From contig NZ_FOAR01000015.1 of NCBI RefSeq assembly GCF_900109755.1, forward strand, positions 62,001-126,000: 64,000 nucleotides of DNA, read 5' to 3'. The position numbers and the translations under genes are program-made. This document shows, piece after piece, positions 8,770-20,329 of the stretch (the first letter of the stretch is position 1; the number at the start of each line of letters is the position of its first letter). The notes under the pieces were generated by a model that was not told the origin of the DNA, ran no database searches, and was given only the letters and a program-made list of their open reading frames with translations. This stretch comes from Pseudomonas agarici (GTDB lineage Bacteria; Pseudomonadota; Gammaproteobacteria; Pseudomonadales; Pseudomonadaceae).

Positions 8770-9990
8770 ATGCGCCGCGTCGTTATCACTGGTCTGGGCA
8801 TCGTTTCATGCCTGGGCAATGACAAAGAGACCGTCTCCGCTAACCTGCGTGCAAGCCGCCCTGGCATCCGCTTCAACCCGGAATATGCCGAAATGGGTCT
8901 GCGTAGCCAGGTTTCCGGCTCCATCGACCTCAACCTCGAAGAACTGATCGATCGCAAGGTCTATCGCTTCGTCGGCCACGCGGCGGCTTACGCCTATCTG
9001 GCCATGAAGGACGCGGTCGCCGACTCAGGCCTGACCGACGAGCAGGTTTCCAACCCGCGTACCGGCCTGGTGGCTGGCTCCGGCGGTGCATCGACCCTGA
9101 ACCAGATGGAAGCGCTGGATATCCTGCGCGAAAAAGGTGTGAAGCGCGTCGGTCCCTACCGCGTGACCCGCACCATGGGCAGCACCGTTTCCGCGTGCCT
9201 GGCCACGCCGTTCAAGATCAAGGGCCTGAACTACTCGATCTCCTCTGCCTGCGCCACCAGTGCTCACTGCATCGGTACCGCGCTGGAACAGATCCAGATG
9301 GGCAAGCAGGACATCGTCTTCGCCGGTGGCGGTGAAGAAGAGCACTGGAGCCAGTCGTTCCTGTTCGACGCCATGGGCGCGCTGTCCACCCAGTACAACG
9401 ACACACCGCAAAAGGCCTCCCGCGCCTATGACGCCAAGCGTGACGGTTTTGTCATTGCCGGCGGCGGCGGTATGGTAGTGGTCGAGGAACTGGAACACGC
9501 CCTGGCCCGTGGCGCGAAAATCTACGCCGAAATCGTTGGCTACGGGGCGACTTCAGACGGCTACGACATGGTTGCGCCCAGCGGCGAAGGCGCCGTGCGC
9601 TGTATGCGGATGGCGATGGCCACTGTTGACGGTCCGATCGACTACCTGAACACTCACGGCACCTCGACTCCGGTCGGCGACGTCGCGGAAATGAAAGGCG
9701 TGCGTGAAGTGTTTGGCGACAAGGCCCCGTTCATCAGTTCGACCAAAAGCCTGTCCGGTCACTCACTGGGCGCCGCCGGCGTTCACGAAGCGATCTACTG
9801 CCTGTTGATGATGGAAGGCAAGTTCATTGCCGGTTCCGCCAACATCGACGAGTTGGACCCGGAAGTCGCCGACCTCCCAGTGCTGACCAAGACGCGCGAA
9901 AACGTCGAGCTGAACAACGTGATGAGCAACAGCTTCGGTTTCGGTGGCACCAACGCTACCCTGGTCCTGAAGCGCTGGCAAGGCAAGTAG
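8770..9990 (+). CDS. fabB: beta-ketoacyl-ACP synthase I
   Basis: This is a 406-residue condensing enzyme that elongates cis-3-decenoyl-ACP and other acyl-ACPs with malonyl-ACP. The catalytic triad is visible: nucleophile Cys161 in [13 protein letters not shown], the first His in [12 protein letters not shown] and the second in [12 protein letters not shown], plus the C-terminal [13 protein letters not shown] glycine loop. It is the second gene of fabAB and is followed within 21 bases by a strong terminator. Nothing is unusual. Confidence 0.98.
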   Translation: MRRVVITGLGIVSCLGNDKETVSANLRASRPGIRFNPEYAEMGLRSQVSGSIDLNLEELIDRKVYRFVGHAAAYAYLAMKDAVADSGLTDEQVSNPRTGLVAGSGGASTLNQMEALDILREKGVKRVGPYRVTRTMGSTVSACLATPFKIKGLNYSISSACATSAHCIGTALEQIQMGKQDIVFAGGGEEEHWSQSFLFDAMGALSTQYNDTPQKASRAYDAKRDGFVIAGGGGMVVVEELEHALARGAKIYAEIVGYGATSDGYDMVAPSGEGAVRCMRMAMATVDGPIDYLNTHGTSTPVGDVAEMKGVREVFGDKAPFISSTKSLSGHSLGAAGVHEAIYCLLMMEGKFIAGSANIDELDPEVADLPVLTKTRENVELNNVMSNSFGFGGTNATLVLKRWQGK

Positions 9991-10010
9991 TCCAGGCTGC
10001 TGGTCATATG

Positions 10011-10043
10011 AAAAACGCCTCGCATTGTCGAGGCGTTTTTTTT
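10011..10043 (+). terminator. rho-independent terminator of fabAB
   Basis: A stem AACGCCTCG / CGAGGCGTT with a short loop is followed by eight Ts. It begins 20 bases after the fabB stop. The A run on the other side could also serve minus-strand transcripts. Confidence 0.9.
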
Positions 10044-10113
10044 GCCGGGGCTGCACCTTACCGATAGCGTTATGCTCCTTTATGTCGCCCCGGTGAGAAG
10101 AGCACGGGAAGGC

Positions 10114-10842
10114 TCAGACGCTGAACACTTCGTCGAGCAAACTATGCATCGATGCAAAGGCGCGGTTGGAAATCTTCGCGTCGTACATCATCTTGCCCGG
10201 TACATCGGCATGCGGATCGGTGAACGAATGCACCGCACCGCCGTAGCTAAGCAACTGCCAATCGACACCGGCAGCGTTCATCTCGTCCTCGAACGCCGGT
10301 AGTTGCTCTTTGGGCACCAACGGGTCGCAAGCGCCGTGCAGCACCAGGACCGAGCCTTTGATGTTCTGCGCGTCCGCCGGATTTGGCGTATCCAGGGTGC
10401 CATGAAATGATATGGCGGCTCTCAACGGCGCACCGGTACGAGCCAGCTCTAGCGAGCAGCAACCGCCGAAGCAGAAACCGAAGGTCGCCAGCTTCGACGC
10501 ATCGACCGCTGCCAGGCCCTGCCCCTGCAACGCCTCGAACGCAGCCTGCATGCGCTTGCGCAGCTCGACCCGATCGTTCTTCAACGGCATCATCGCCGCT
10601 CCCGCTTCGTCACCGTTGCACGGGCGAACCGACTGACCATAGAGGTCGGCGATCAGCACCACATAACCTTTGGCTGCCACGGACTCGGCAATCTTTTGCG
10701 CCCCGGCGCCGATGCCCATCCAGTTGGGTGCCATCAACAGCCCCGGGCGCGCACCCGGGTGGCTGGCGTCGAAAGCTAGGCGACCCTCGTAGGACCGGCC
10801 ATCAATCTGATAGATCACAGAACTCACAGTGATTTGGCTCAT
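10114..10842 (-). CDS. dienelactone hydrolase family protein
   Basis: This is a 242-residue alpha/beta hydrolase. The Cys nucleophile sits in the dienelactone-hydrolase elbow GFCFGGC, the Asp in HGACDPLVP and the His in GAVHSFTDPHAD, so a Cys-Asp-His triad is complete. The family hydrolyses lactones and related esters in the cytoplasm; the physiological substrate cannot be read from the sequence. No signal peptide is present. A GGGAG site precedes the ATG. It is a single gene between fabAB and htpG terminators; no catabolic cluster surrounds it, so a housekeeping detoxifying role is more likely than aromatic degradation. Confidence 0.88.
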   Translation of the reverse strand: MSQITVSSVIYQIDGRSYEGRLAFDASHPGARPGLLMAPNWMGIGAGAQKIAESVAAKGYVVLIADLYGQSVRPCNGDEAGAAMMPLKNDRVELRKRMQAAFEALQGQGLAAVDASKLATFGFCFGGCCSLELARTGAPLRAAISFHGTLDTPNPADAQNIKGSVLVLHGACDPLVPKEQLPAFEDEMNAAGVDWQLLSYGGAVHSFTDPHADVPGKMMYDAKISNRAFASMHSLLDEVFSV

Positions 10843-10871
10843 TGCATACTCCCTAAGGACACCTGGAAATT

Positions 10872-10898
10872 AAAAAACCCGCCGAAGCGGGCTTTTTC
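10872..10898 (-). terminator. terminator of htpG
   Basis: A short GC stem CCCGC / GCGGG with tetraloop CGAA is flanked by A and T runs on both sides. It lies 10 bases past the htpG stop, reading on the minus strand. The flanking runs would allow bidirectional use. Confidence 0.8.
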
Positions 10899-10908
10899 TA
10901 CAGTCTGA

Positions 10909-12813
10909 TCAAACCGACAGTTCAACCAGCAACTTGTTCAGTCGACGCACATAGGTCGCCGGGTCCTTCAAGCTGTCACCGGCCGCCAGGGCCGCCTGAT
11001 CAAGCAGGATATGGGACAGGTCGGCGAAACGATCTTCATCCGGCTCGGCATCGAGCTTCTCGATCAGTGGGTGGCTCGGGTTGAATTCGAAGATCGGCTT
11101 GGAACCCGGCACCTTCTGCCCACTGGCTTCAAGGATCTGGCGCATTTGCAGGCCCAGGTCCTGCTCACCGATGGCCAGAATCGCCGGCGAGTCGGTCAAG
11201 CGGTGGGAAACCCGCACTTCGCTGACAGCCTCGCCCAGAGCGGTCTTGAGGCGCTCAACCAGGCCTTCCTTGCTCTTGGCGACTTCCTCGGCAGCCTTCT
11301 TGTCCTCTTCCGAGTCCAGATTGCCCAGGTCCAAGTCACCCCGTGCCACGTCGACAAAGCTCTTGCCGTCGAATTCGTTGAGATAGCTCATCAGCCACTC
11401 GTCGATACGATCGGTCAACAGCAGCACTTCGATGCCTTTCTTGCGGAAGACTTCCAGATGCGGGCTGTTCTTGACCTGGGCGTAGGTTTCGCCGGTCAGG
11501 TAGTAGATCTTATCCTGGCCTTCTTTGGCGCGTGCCAGGTATTCGGTCAAGGACACTACCTGCTCGCCCTCTTCGCCCTGGGTGGAGGCGAAGCGCAGCA
11601 AGCCGGCGATTTTCTCCTTGTTGGCGAAGTCCTCGGCCGGGCCTTCTTTCATGACCTGGCCGAAGTTCTTCCAAAAGCCCTTGTATTGCTCAGGCTCGTT
11701 CTTCGCCAGTTTTTCCAGCATGTCGAGCACGCGCTTGGTCAGCGCCGACTTCATCGAGTCGATGATCGGATCCTTCTGCAGGATTTCCCGCGACACGTTC
11801 AGGGACAGATCATTGGAGTCGACCACACCCTTGATGAAGCGCAGGTACAGCGGCAGGAAGGACTCGGCCTGATCCATGACAAACACGCGCTGGACGTAAA
11901 GCTTGAGGCCTTTTGGCGCTTCGCGCTGGTACAGGTCGAACGGCGCACGGGCCGGCACATAGAGCAGCGAGCTGTATTCCAGCTTGCCTTCGACCTTGTT
12001 ATGGCTCCAGCTCAGCGGGTTCTCGTAGTCATGGGCGGTGTGCTTGTAGAACTCCTGGTATTCCTCGTCCTTCACCTCGGTGCGCGGGCGAGTCCACAGG
12101 GCACTGGCGCGGTTGACGGTTTCCCATTCCGGCTCGGACTTCTCCTCACCTTCGGTGGCTGCGACCTCTTTGGGCAATTCGATCGGCAGAGCGATATGAT
12201 CGGAGTACTTCTTGATGATGTTGCGCAGGCGCCAGCCGTCGGCGAACTCGTCTTCACCAGACTTCAGGTGCAGGACAATGCGGGTACCGCGATCAGCCTT
12301 CTCGACGGTGGCGACTTCGAACTCGCCCTCGCCCTTGGAGGACCAGTGCACACCTTCGCTGGCCGACAGGCCGGCACGGCGACTGAACACTTCCACCTGG
12401 TCGGCGACGATAAAGGCCGAGTAGAAACCTACGCCGAACTGGCCGATCAGGTGCGAATCTTTCTTTTGGTCGCCCGAGAGGTTCTTCATGAAATCGGCGG
12501 TGCCCGATTTGGCGATGGTGCCCAGGTGGGTAATCACATCGTCGCGGCTCATACCAATACCGTTGTCTTCAAGAGTGACGGTCTTGGCGTCTTTGTCGAA
12601 GCTCACACGGATTTTCAGCTCGGCGCCACCTTCCAGCAACTCAGGCTTGGACAGGGCTTCGAAACGTAATTTGTCGACAGCGTCGGAAGCGTTGGAGATC
12701 AATTCGCGAAGGAAGATTTCCTTGTTGGAATACAGCGAATGGATCATGAGGTGCAGCAGTTGCTTCACCTCGGTCTGGAAGCCCAGGGTTTCCTTTTGAG
12801 TTTCCACACTCAT
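10909..12813 (-). CDS. htpG: molecular chaperone HtpG (bacterial Hsp90)
   Basis: This is a 634-residue Hsp90. The N-terminal GHKL ATPase has [21 protein letters not shown] and the [11 protein letters not shown] lid motif; the middle domain has the conserved NVSREILQ segment; the C-terminal dimerisation domain follows. It remodels client proteins with DnaK in the cytoplasm. I chose the ATG at 12813, which gives the conserved [13 protein letters not shown]-terminus. An ATG two codons upstream (12819) and a TTG (12822) are also possible after the same GGAG. A sigma-32-type promoter lies about 70 bases upstream. Confidence 0.97.
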   Translation of the reverse strand: MSVETQKETLGFQTEVKQLLHLMIHSLYSNKEIFLRELISNASDAVDKLRFEALSKPELLEGGAELKIRVSFDKDAKTVTLEDNGIGMSRDDVITHLGTIAKSGTADFMKNLSGDQKKDSHLIGQFGVGFYSAFIVADQVEVFSRRAGLSASEGVHWSSKGEGEFEVATVEKADRGTRIVLHLKSGEDEFADGWRLRNIIKKYSDHIALPIELPKEVAATEGEEKSEPEWETVNRASALWTRPRTEVKDEEYQEFYKHTAHDYENPLSWSHNKVEGKLEYSSLLYVPARAPFDLYQREAPKGLKLYVQRVFVMDQAESFLPLYLRFIKGVVDSNDLSLNVSREILQKDPIIDSMKSALTKRVLDMLEKLAKNEPEQYKGFWKNFGQVMKEGPAEDFANKEKIAGLLRFASTQGEEGEQVVSLTEYLARAKEGQDKIYYLTGETYAQVKNSPHLEVFRKKGIEVLLLTDRIDEWLMSYLNEFDGKSFVDVARGDLDLGNLDSEEDKKAAEEVAKSKEGLVERLKTALGEAVSEVRVSHRLTDSPAILAIGEQDLGLQMRQILEASGQKVPGSKPIFEFNPSHPLIEKLDAEPDEDRFADLSHILLDQAALAAGDSLKDPATYVRRLNKLLVELSV

Positions 12814-12882
12814 GGTCATCAAACTCCAATTGGATGGCAGTGACCGCTCCCCTTGAGGGTTGGCGGTAGGTTGTGATGAAAG

Positions 12883-12908
12883 TTGGGGGCTAGAGTGGGG
12901 ATTTCAAG
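12883..12908 (-). promoter_or_regulatory. sigma-32 (RpoH) promoter for htpG
   Basis: On the minus strand, CTTGAA (12908-12903) and CCCCAA (12888-12883) are separated by 14 bases. This is close to the heat-shock consensus CTTGAA-N13-15-CCCCAT. It sits where a transcript would have a leader of about 65 bases before htpG. The rest of the 12814-13180 gap holds the promoter region of the small lipoprotein and no credible gene. Confidence 0.8.
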
Positions 12909-13180
12909 TGCCCTGGGGTGTTTCTTCGCTCTTGAACTGAGTTCCACGCTGATCGAGCCACGCCTGAGCGCGCCGAAAAAAAAGCGTGGTGCGCTCAAAA
13001 ACGAGGGTTTGGCTCATGAGATGACATGTCTCATATCAATACCGGCGGCGAGAGAATCTGCACAATTGGCGAAAGTTCCCAACCTGAAAGAGCTATATAT
13101 CTTGGCAAATCAAGGAACTTAACCCGCGAAATCGGGTTCAAAAGGCCAGCAATCACTATTTTCACAAAGGAGCAACACCC

Positions 13181-13426
13181 ATGCGTAAAACTTTAGCTAT
13201 TGCCTTGATGCTGACCGCTTCTCTGGGTCTCGCTGCCTGCGATAAAAAATCAGAGGACAAAGCTCAAGACGCAAACCAACACGCCGAGCAAGCTCAGCAA
13301 AAAATGAACGAGGCTCAGGATAAGGTGAACGAGGCCGCCAAGGAAAACACTGAAGCCGCTAAAGCTCAGGCTGAATCGAACAAAGCGGCCGCCGAAGAAG
13401 GCGCCGAGCCAGCCACCGGTTCCTGA
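13181..13426 (+). CDS. small helical lipoprotein
   Basis: This is an 81-residue protein with a type II signal peptide and lipobox LAAC at residues 17-20, so the mature lipoprotein is only about 62 residues. The mature part is almost entirely Ala/Lys/Glu/Gln/Asn with a repeating amphipathic pattern (QKMNEAQDKVNEAAKEN), consistent with a single long helix or coiled coil. It is unlike Lpp/OprI in sequence but similar in design. AAGGAGC precedes the ATG. It is a monocistronic gene with its own terminator. The cell-envelope role is unknown. Confidence 0.8.
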   Translation: MRKTLAIALMLTASLGLAACDKKSEDKAQDANQHAEQAQQKMNEAQDKVNEAAKENTEAAKAQAESNKAAAEEGAEPATGS

Positions 13427-13475
13427 TGGCCCTGGAGGTTCTTGCAAAGACCCTCACGGCAAAAACCTCCCGTAA

Positions 13476-13508
13476 AATAAAACCCGCCTGGTGCGGGTTT
13501 TATTTTTT
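13476..13508. terminator. bidirectional terminator between the lipoprotein gene and brnQ
   Basis: A long stem AATAAAACCCGC / GCGGGTTTTATT is followed by a T-rich tract on the plus strand and by TTTTATTTT on the minus strand. It lies between two convergent genes and can serve both. Confidence 0.9.
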
Positions 13509-13530
13509 CTGCCTGGTGCCGGACCGGTGA

Positions 13531-14844
13531 TCAGGCCAGGGCCTCGCCAGGCTTGCCGAGCAGGCGGTCGATCGCTACCGCAATCGCCAGCATCACCACC
13601 GAAGGCACCAACCAGGCCAGCCCCTGCTCGCTCAATGGCAGGTGGGATAGCTGCGCAGGCATCCAGTCCGCCAGGCCGGCGCCCTTGAGCGCATCGACCA
13701 TGCCGAACAACAACGACACCAGCATTACCGGGCCCACGATACGCCCCTGGGAGTGCCAGAACTCCTTGCAAAAGCTTAGGGCCACCAAGGCGATACAGGG
13801 CGGATAGATCGCCGTCAGCACCGGAATCGAGAACGCGATCAGCTTGGTCAGCCCCAGGTTCGACACCAACAGCGAAAACACCGCCAGGATGACCACCAGA
13901 GTCTTGTACGATAGCGCCAGCACACGGCTGAAGTACTCAGCGCAGGCACAGGTCAGGCCGACCGCCGTCACCAGGCAAGCCAAGGAAATCAGCACCGCCA
14001 GGAACCCGCTACCCAAGGAGCCGAAGGTATGTTGCACGTAGCCATGCAACACCACCGCACCGTTGGTGGCCCCGACAGCCACTTCATGACTGCTCGACCC
14101 CAGGCGAAACAGGCTGATATACACCAGCGCCAGCCCAACGCCGGCAATCAGCCCGGCGATGATCGCATAGCGGGTGATCAGTTGCGGTGACTCGACTCCG
14201 CGCGACCGGATGGCATTGACAATGACGATGCCAAACACCAGAGCACCGAGGGTATCCATGGTCAGGTAACCATTGATGAAGCCCTGGGAAAACGGCGCGA
14301 CCACGTATTCAGGCAGGGCGGTACCGATATCTCCCGCCGGCAAGGCAAATGCCGCGATGCCCAGCACCGCCAGGGCAATAATCTTCAACGGGGCGAGAAA
14401 GCGCCCGACAGTATCCAGCAGGCGCCCTGGGTACAAGGAGATGAAGAACACCAACAGGAAATACACCAGACTGTAGATGAACAGCGCCAACGGGCTGTCG
14501 CCGGTCAACGGCGCCAGGCCGACTTCAAAAGACACCGTCGCGGTTCGCGGCGTGGCGAACAGTGGGCCGACTGCCAAATAGCAGACCGCCGCCAGCAAGC
14601 CGCCGGCAAGCTTACCGATCGGACTGCTCAAGGCGTCCATCGCGCCGCCGACCTTGGCCAGGGCAACGACGGTAATGACCGGCAGGCCGACCGCGGTAAT
14701 CAGGAAACCCAATGCCGCCATCCAAACATGGGGGCCGGACTGTAGGCCGACGATCGGTGGAAAGATGATGTTGCCGGCCCCGACAAACAGGGCAAACGTC
14801 ATAAAACCAAGTGCCAGTATGTCCTGGCCTTTCAACACTTTCAT
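13531..14844 (-). CDS. brnQ: branched-chain amino acid transport carrier BrnQ
   Basis: This is a 437-residue, very hydrophobic protein with about 12 membrane segments. The N-terminus shows the LIVCS-family start ([22 protein letters not shown]) including the conserved GAGN sodium-site segment. It imports leucine, isoleucine and valine with Na+ or H+ across the inner membrane. It is a single gene. The 298 bases between its start and the sucD stop hold its promoter region and the sucCD hairpin but no other gene I can support. Confidence 0.95.
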   Translation of the reverse strand: MKVLKGQDILALGFMTFALFVGAGNIIFPPIVGLQSGPHVWMAALGFLITAVGLPVITVVALAKVGGAMDALSSPIGKLAGGLLAAVCYLAVGPLFATPRTATVSFEVGLAPLTGDSPLALFIYSLVYFLLVFFISLYPGRLLDTVGRFLAPLKIIALAVLGIAAFALPAGDIGTALPEYVVAPFSQGFINGYLTMDTLGALVFGIVIVNAIRSRGVESPQLITRYAIIAGLIAGVGLALVYISLFRLGSSSHEVAVGATNGAVVLHGYVQHTFGSLGSGFLAVLISLACLVTAVGLTCACAEYFSRVLALSYKTLVVILAVFSLLVSNLGLTKLIAFSIPVLTAIYPPCIALVALSFCKEFWHSQGRIVGPVMLVSLLFGMVDALKGAGLADWMPAQLSHLPLSEQGLAWLVPSVVMLAIAVAIDRLLGKPGEALA

Positions 14845-15089
14845 TTAAGGAAATACCACACTGCTGAATCGGAATTTAGAGAGTGACTTCCCATGGGGTG
14901 AGGGAAATGCTGTCGACCCGTTTGAGGTTGACCCGTTTAGCGCGTCGATCCCTTTTTTGGGGAACAAACGCAAAAATGTTCGCCAGCCTAACGAATTTGG
15001 GCGAGCAACGCACTATTAGAGGGCATATTGTCCGATAAGCGACATCTTTGCGTCGTGTTTTCATATGAAAAAGAAACCCCGGAAAGCAC

Positions 15090-15113
15090 AAAGGCCACCC
15101 GAAGGTGGCCTTT
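15090..15113 (-). terminator. terminator-like hairpin after sucD
   Basis: A perfect stem AAAGGCCACC / GGTGGCCTTT with a 4-nt loop lies 30 bases past the sucD stop. On the minus strand the following sequence is only moderately T-rich, so termination may be partial. Confidence 0.7.
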
Positions 15114-15142
15114 GCCGGTGAAGCGTCAGCTAAGCGCGAGGC

Positions 15143-16023
15143 TTACTTGACCGTCCAACCGGTCAGCTCGGCCAGGGCCTTGCCGATGTCCGCCAGCGAA
15201 CGCACGGTTTTCACGCCGGCGTCTTGCAGCGCGGCGAACTTCTCGTCCGCAGTGCCTTTGCCGCCAGAAATGATTGCGCCGGCATGGCCCATGCGCTTGC
15301 CCGGAGGAGCAGTCACACCAGCGATGTAGGAAACCACCGGCTTGGTCACGTGGGCCTTGATGTAGGCAGCCGCTTCCTCTTCAGCCGAACCGCCGATCTC
15401 GCCGATCATGACGATCGCTTCGGTCTTCGGGTCTTCCTGGAACAGCTTCAGGATGTCGATGAAGTTGGAACCTGGAATCGGGTCGCCGCCGATGCCGACG
15501 CAAGTCGACTGACCGAAACCGGCATCGGTGGTCTGCTTCACGGCTTCGTAGGTCAGGGTGCCGGAACGGGAAACGATGCCGACCTTGCCTGGCAAATGAA
15601 TGTGACCTGGCATGATGCCGATCTTGCATTCGCCTGGCGTGATCACGCCTGGGCAGTTAGGGCCGATCAGGATCACGCCCAGTTCGTCGCACTTGACCTT
15701 GGCGTCCAGCATGTCCAGGGTAGGAATGCCTTCGGTGATGCAGACGATCAGCTTGATGCCGCCGAATGCCGCTTCCAGGATCGAGTCTTTGCAGAACGGA
15801 GCTGGAACGTAGATCACGCTGGCGGTGGCGCCAGTGGCTGCCACGGCGTCTTTCACGGTGTTGAACACTGGCAGGCCCAGGTGCTCGGTGCCGCCTTTGC
15901 CCGGCGTTACGCCACCGACCATTTGGGTGCCGTATTCGAGGGCTTGCTGGGTGTGGAAACTACCTTGCGAACCGGTAATACCCTGGCAGATAACCTTCGT
16001 GTCTTTATCGATCAGGACGCTCA

Positions 16024-16024
<1 letters not shown>
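15143..16024 (-). CDS. sucD: succinyl-CoA ligase, alpha subunit
   Basis: This is a 293-residue alpha subunit of the TCA-cycle enzyme that converts succinyl-CoA to succinate with ATP/GTP formation. The CoA-binding Rossmann motif is at the start ([19 protein letters not shown]), and the phosphohistidine lies in the [10 protein letters not shown] segment near residue 245. Its ATG overlaps the sucC stop by one base (TAATG), so SucC and SucD are translationally coupled for 1:1 assembly. It is the last gene of the sdh-suc-lpd block. Confidence 0.98.
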
Positions 16025-17190
<1,166 letters not shown>

Positions 17191-17299
17191 GCTTTTTACC
17201 GTCTTCGTTAGGTACTGCGCGTTCGGTGCTGCACTGATTGCAATGCCGCACCACCTGTGACTGCCGCTTGCGTCGTTATCCGGTCGCCCGACGATACAA

Positions 17300-17341
17300 C
17301 GCAAGACTGCGTCCGGCGGAAGTTCCGCGGTGAGTCTTGCG
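17300..17341. repeat. nested inverted repeat between lpdG and sucC
   Basis: Outer arms CGCAAGACT / AGTCTTGCG enclose an inner hairpin GCGG-AAGTT-CCGC. It lies in the 17191-17521 gap, about 110 bases upstream of the sucC start on the minus strand. No U tract follows in either direction, so it may be an operator or an mRNA-processing structure rather than a terminator. No gene was seen in this gap. Confidence 0.5.
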
Positions 17342-17521
17342 CGCAAGGCTCACGACGGGCAAACCGCCGTGGTTTCTTATTATCCGACGAACAGCGTGAA
17401 AACTGCCGCGCTCAAAAATACGACGTAAAAGCAGATTCGAAATGCGCATTGACTAATATCAACGGCGCCTTCTCACCTGTTTTTACCTCGTCTTTTGCTC
17501 GTTAGCTTTTCACGCAATCCT

Positions 17522-18961
<1,440 letters not shown>

Positions 18962-18985
18962 TCATTCCTTTATCGAATCAAACCG

Positions 18986-19009
18986 GACGGTCGCCTTTAC
19001 GCGACCGTC
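18986..19009. repeat. hairpin between sucB and lpdG
   Basis: A perfect 9-bp stem GACGGTCGC / GCGACCGTC with a 6-nt loop lies within the sucAB-lpdG transcript. There is no T run after it. It could stabilise or process the mRNA and so set the ratio of E2 to E3. Confidence 0.5.
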
Positions 19010-19070
19010 GTGGGACGAAGCTGGTCATTTACACCGAGGGCAAGGCGCCAGGCGCCCGCCCTGGGTAAAG

Positions 19071-20288
19071 TCAGATATCCAGCAGCAAACGAGCCGGGTC
19101 TTCCAGCAGGTTCTTGATGGTAACCAGGAAGGTCACAGCCTCTTTACCGTCAATCAAACGGTGATCGTAGGACAGAGCCAGGTACATCATCGGACGGATC
19201 ACAACCTGACCATTGATTGCCATCGGACGCTGGATGATGTTGTGCATCCCCAGAATCGCCGCTTGTGGCGGGTTGACAATCGGGGTCGACATCATCGAAC
19301 CGAATGTACCACCGTTGGTGATGGTGAACGTACCGCCGGTCATTTCGTCAATGGACAGCTTGCCGTCACGGGCTTTCTTGCCAAAAGTGGCGATACCGCC
19401 TTCGATTTCGGCCAGGCTCATTAGCTCGGCGTTACGCAGTACCGGTACCACCAGGCCACGATCGCTGGAAACAGCCACACCGATGTCGGCGTAGCCGTGG
19501 TAGACGATGTCGGCACCGTCGATCGAGGCGTTGACCGCCGGGAAGCGCTTCAGCGCCTCGGTGGCTGCCTTCACGAAGAACGACATGAAACCCAGGCGCA
19601 CGCCATTGTGGGATTTCTCGAACAGATCCTTGTACTTCGAACGCAGGGCCATGACTTCGGTCATGTCGACTTCGTTGAACGTGGTCAGCATCGCCATGTT
19701 CGACTGGGCTTCGACCAGACGTTTGGCCACGGTGGCACGTACCCGGGTCATCGGTACACGCTTCTCGGTACGGTCGCCAGCAGCGAATACCGGAGCAGCG
19801 GCAGCCGGGGCGGCAGCTTTGGCCGGAGCCGCCGCCGGAGCGGCCTTCTTCGCGGCAACGGCAGCCACCACGTCTTCCTTGGTCACACGACCGCCTTTGC
19901 CGGTGCCGGCAACGGAAGCGATGGCGATGCCGTTTTCTTCAGCCAGCTTGCGCGCGGCCGGAGCAGCGACCGGATCATCTTCACCGTCAGCGGCGGCTGG
20001 GGCAGCAGATGGAGCGGCGGCAGGCGCAGCAGCCGGAGCAGAAACGGCATCGCCGTCGACAATGGAGCCCAGTACTTCGTCGGACAGAACGGTGTCACCC
20101 TCGTTCTTGACGATAGGGCCCACCACGCCGTCGGCAGTGGCCAGGACTTCCAGGACCACCTTGTCGGTTTCGATGTCGACGATCAGTTCGTCACGCTTGA
20201 CTGCCTCGCCCGGCTTTTTGTGCCAAGTAGCAACGGTGCCATCGGCAACCGATTCCGGGAAAGTGGGGGCTTTGATCTCGATAGCCAT
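19071..20288 (-). CDS. sucB: 2-oxoglutarate dehydrogenase E2 (dihydrolipoyl succinyltransferase)
   Basis: This is a 405-residue E2. It has one N-terminal lipoyl domain with the lipoylated Lys in ETDKVVLEV (about residue 43), an Ala/Pro-rich linker, a peripheral-subunit binding domain ([20 protein letters not shown]), a second Ala-rich linker and the catalytic core ending in the [11 protein letters not shown] motif. It forms the cubic core of the complex with SucA and LpdG. The Ala-rich linkers give this gene an unusual composition locally, which is normal for E2 proteins. Confidence 0.98.
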   Translation of the reverse strand: MAIEIKAPTFPESVADGTVATWHKKPGEAVKRDELIVDIETDKVVLEVLATADGVVGPIVKNEGDTVLSDEVLGSIVDGDAVSAPAAAPAAAPSAAPAAADGEDDPVAAPAARKLAEENGIAIASVAGTGKGGRVTKEDVVAAVAAKKAAPAAAPAKAAAPAAAAPVFAAGDRTEKRVPMTRVRATVAKRLVEAQSNMAMLTTFNEVDMTEVMALRSKYKDLFEKSHNGVRLGFMSFFVKAATEALKRFPAVNASIDGADIVYHGYADIGVAVSSDRGLVVPVLRNAELMSLAEIEGGIATFGKKARDGKLSIDEMTGGTFTITNGGTFGSMMSTPIVNPPQAAILGMHNIIQRPMAINGQVVIRPMMYLALSYDHRLIDGKEAVTFLVTIKNLLEDPARLLLDI

Positions 20289-20329
20289 TATCTGTGGTTC
20301 CTTAAATTCGGTTTCAGGTGCGCGAGGCG

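Noticed and set aside
11011-12669. 552-residue open frame antisense to htpG
   Set aside because: It mirrors the htpG frame in GC-rich DNA, has no ribosome site or domain, and the htpG motifs on the other strand are decisive.
13064-13100. Sigma-70 promoter TTGGCG / TATATA before the small lipoprotein gene
   Set aside because: The spacing is about 22 bases, too long for a convincing promoter.
12883-13122. 79-residue open frame in the htpG-lipoprotein gap
   Set aside because: It runs across the sigma-32 promoter, has no ribosome site and an uninformative composition.
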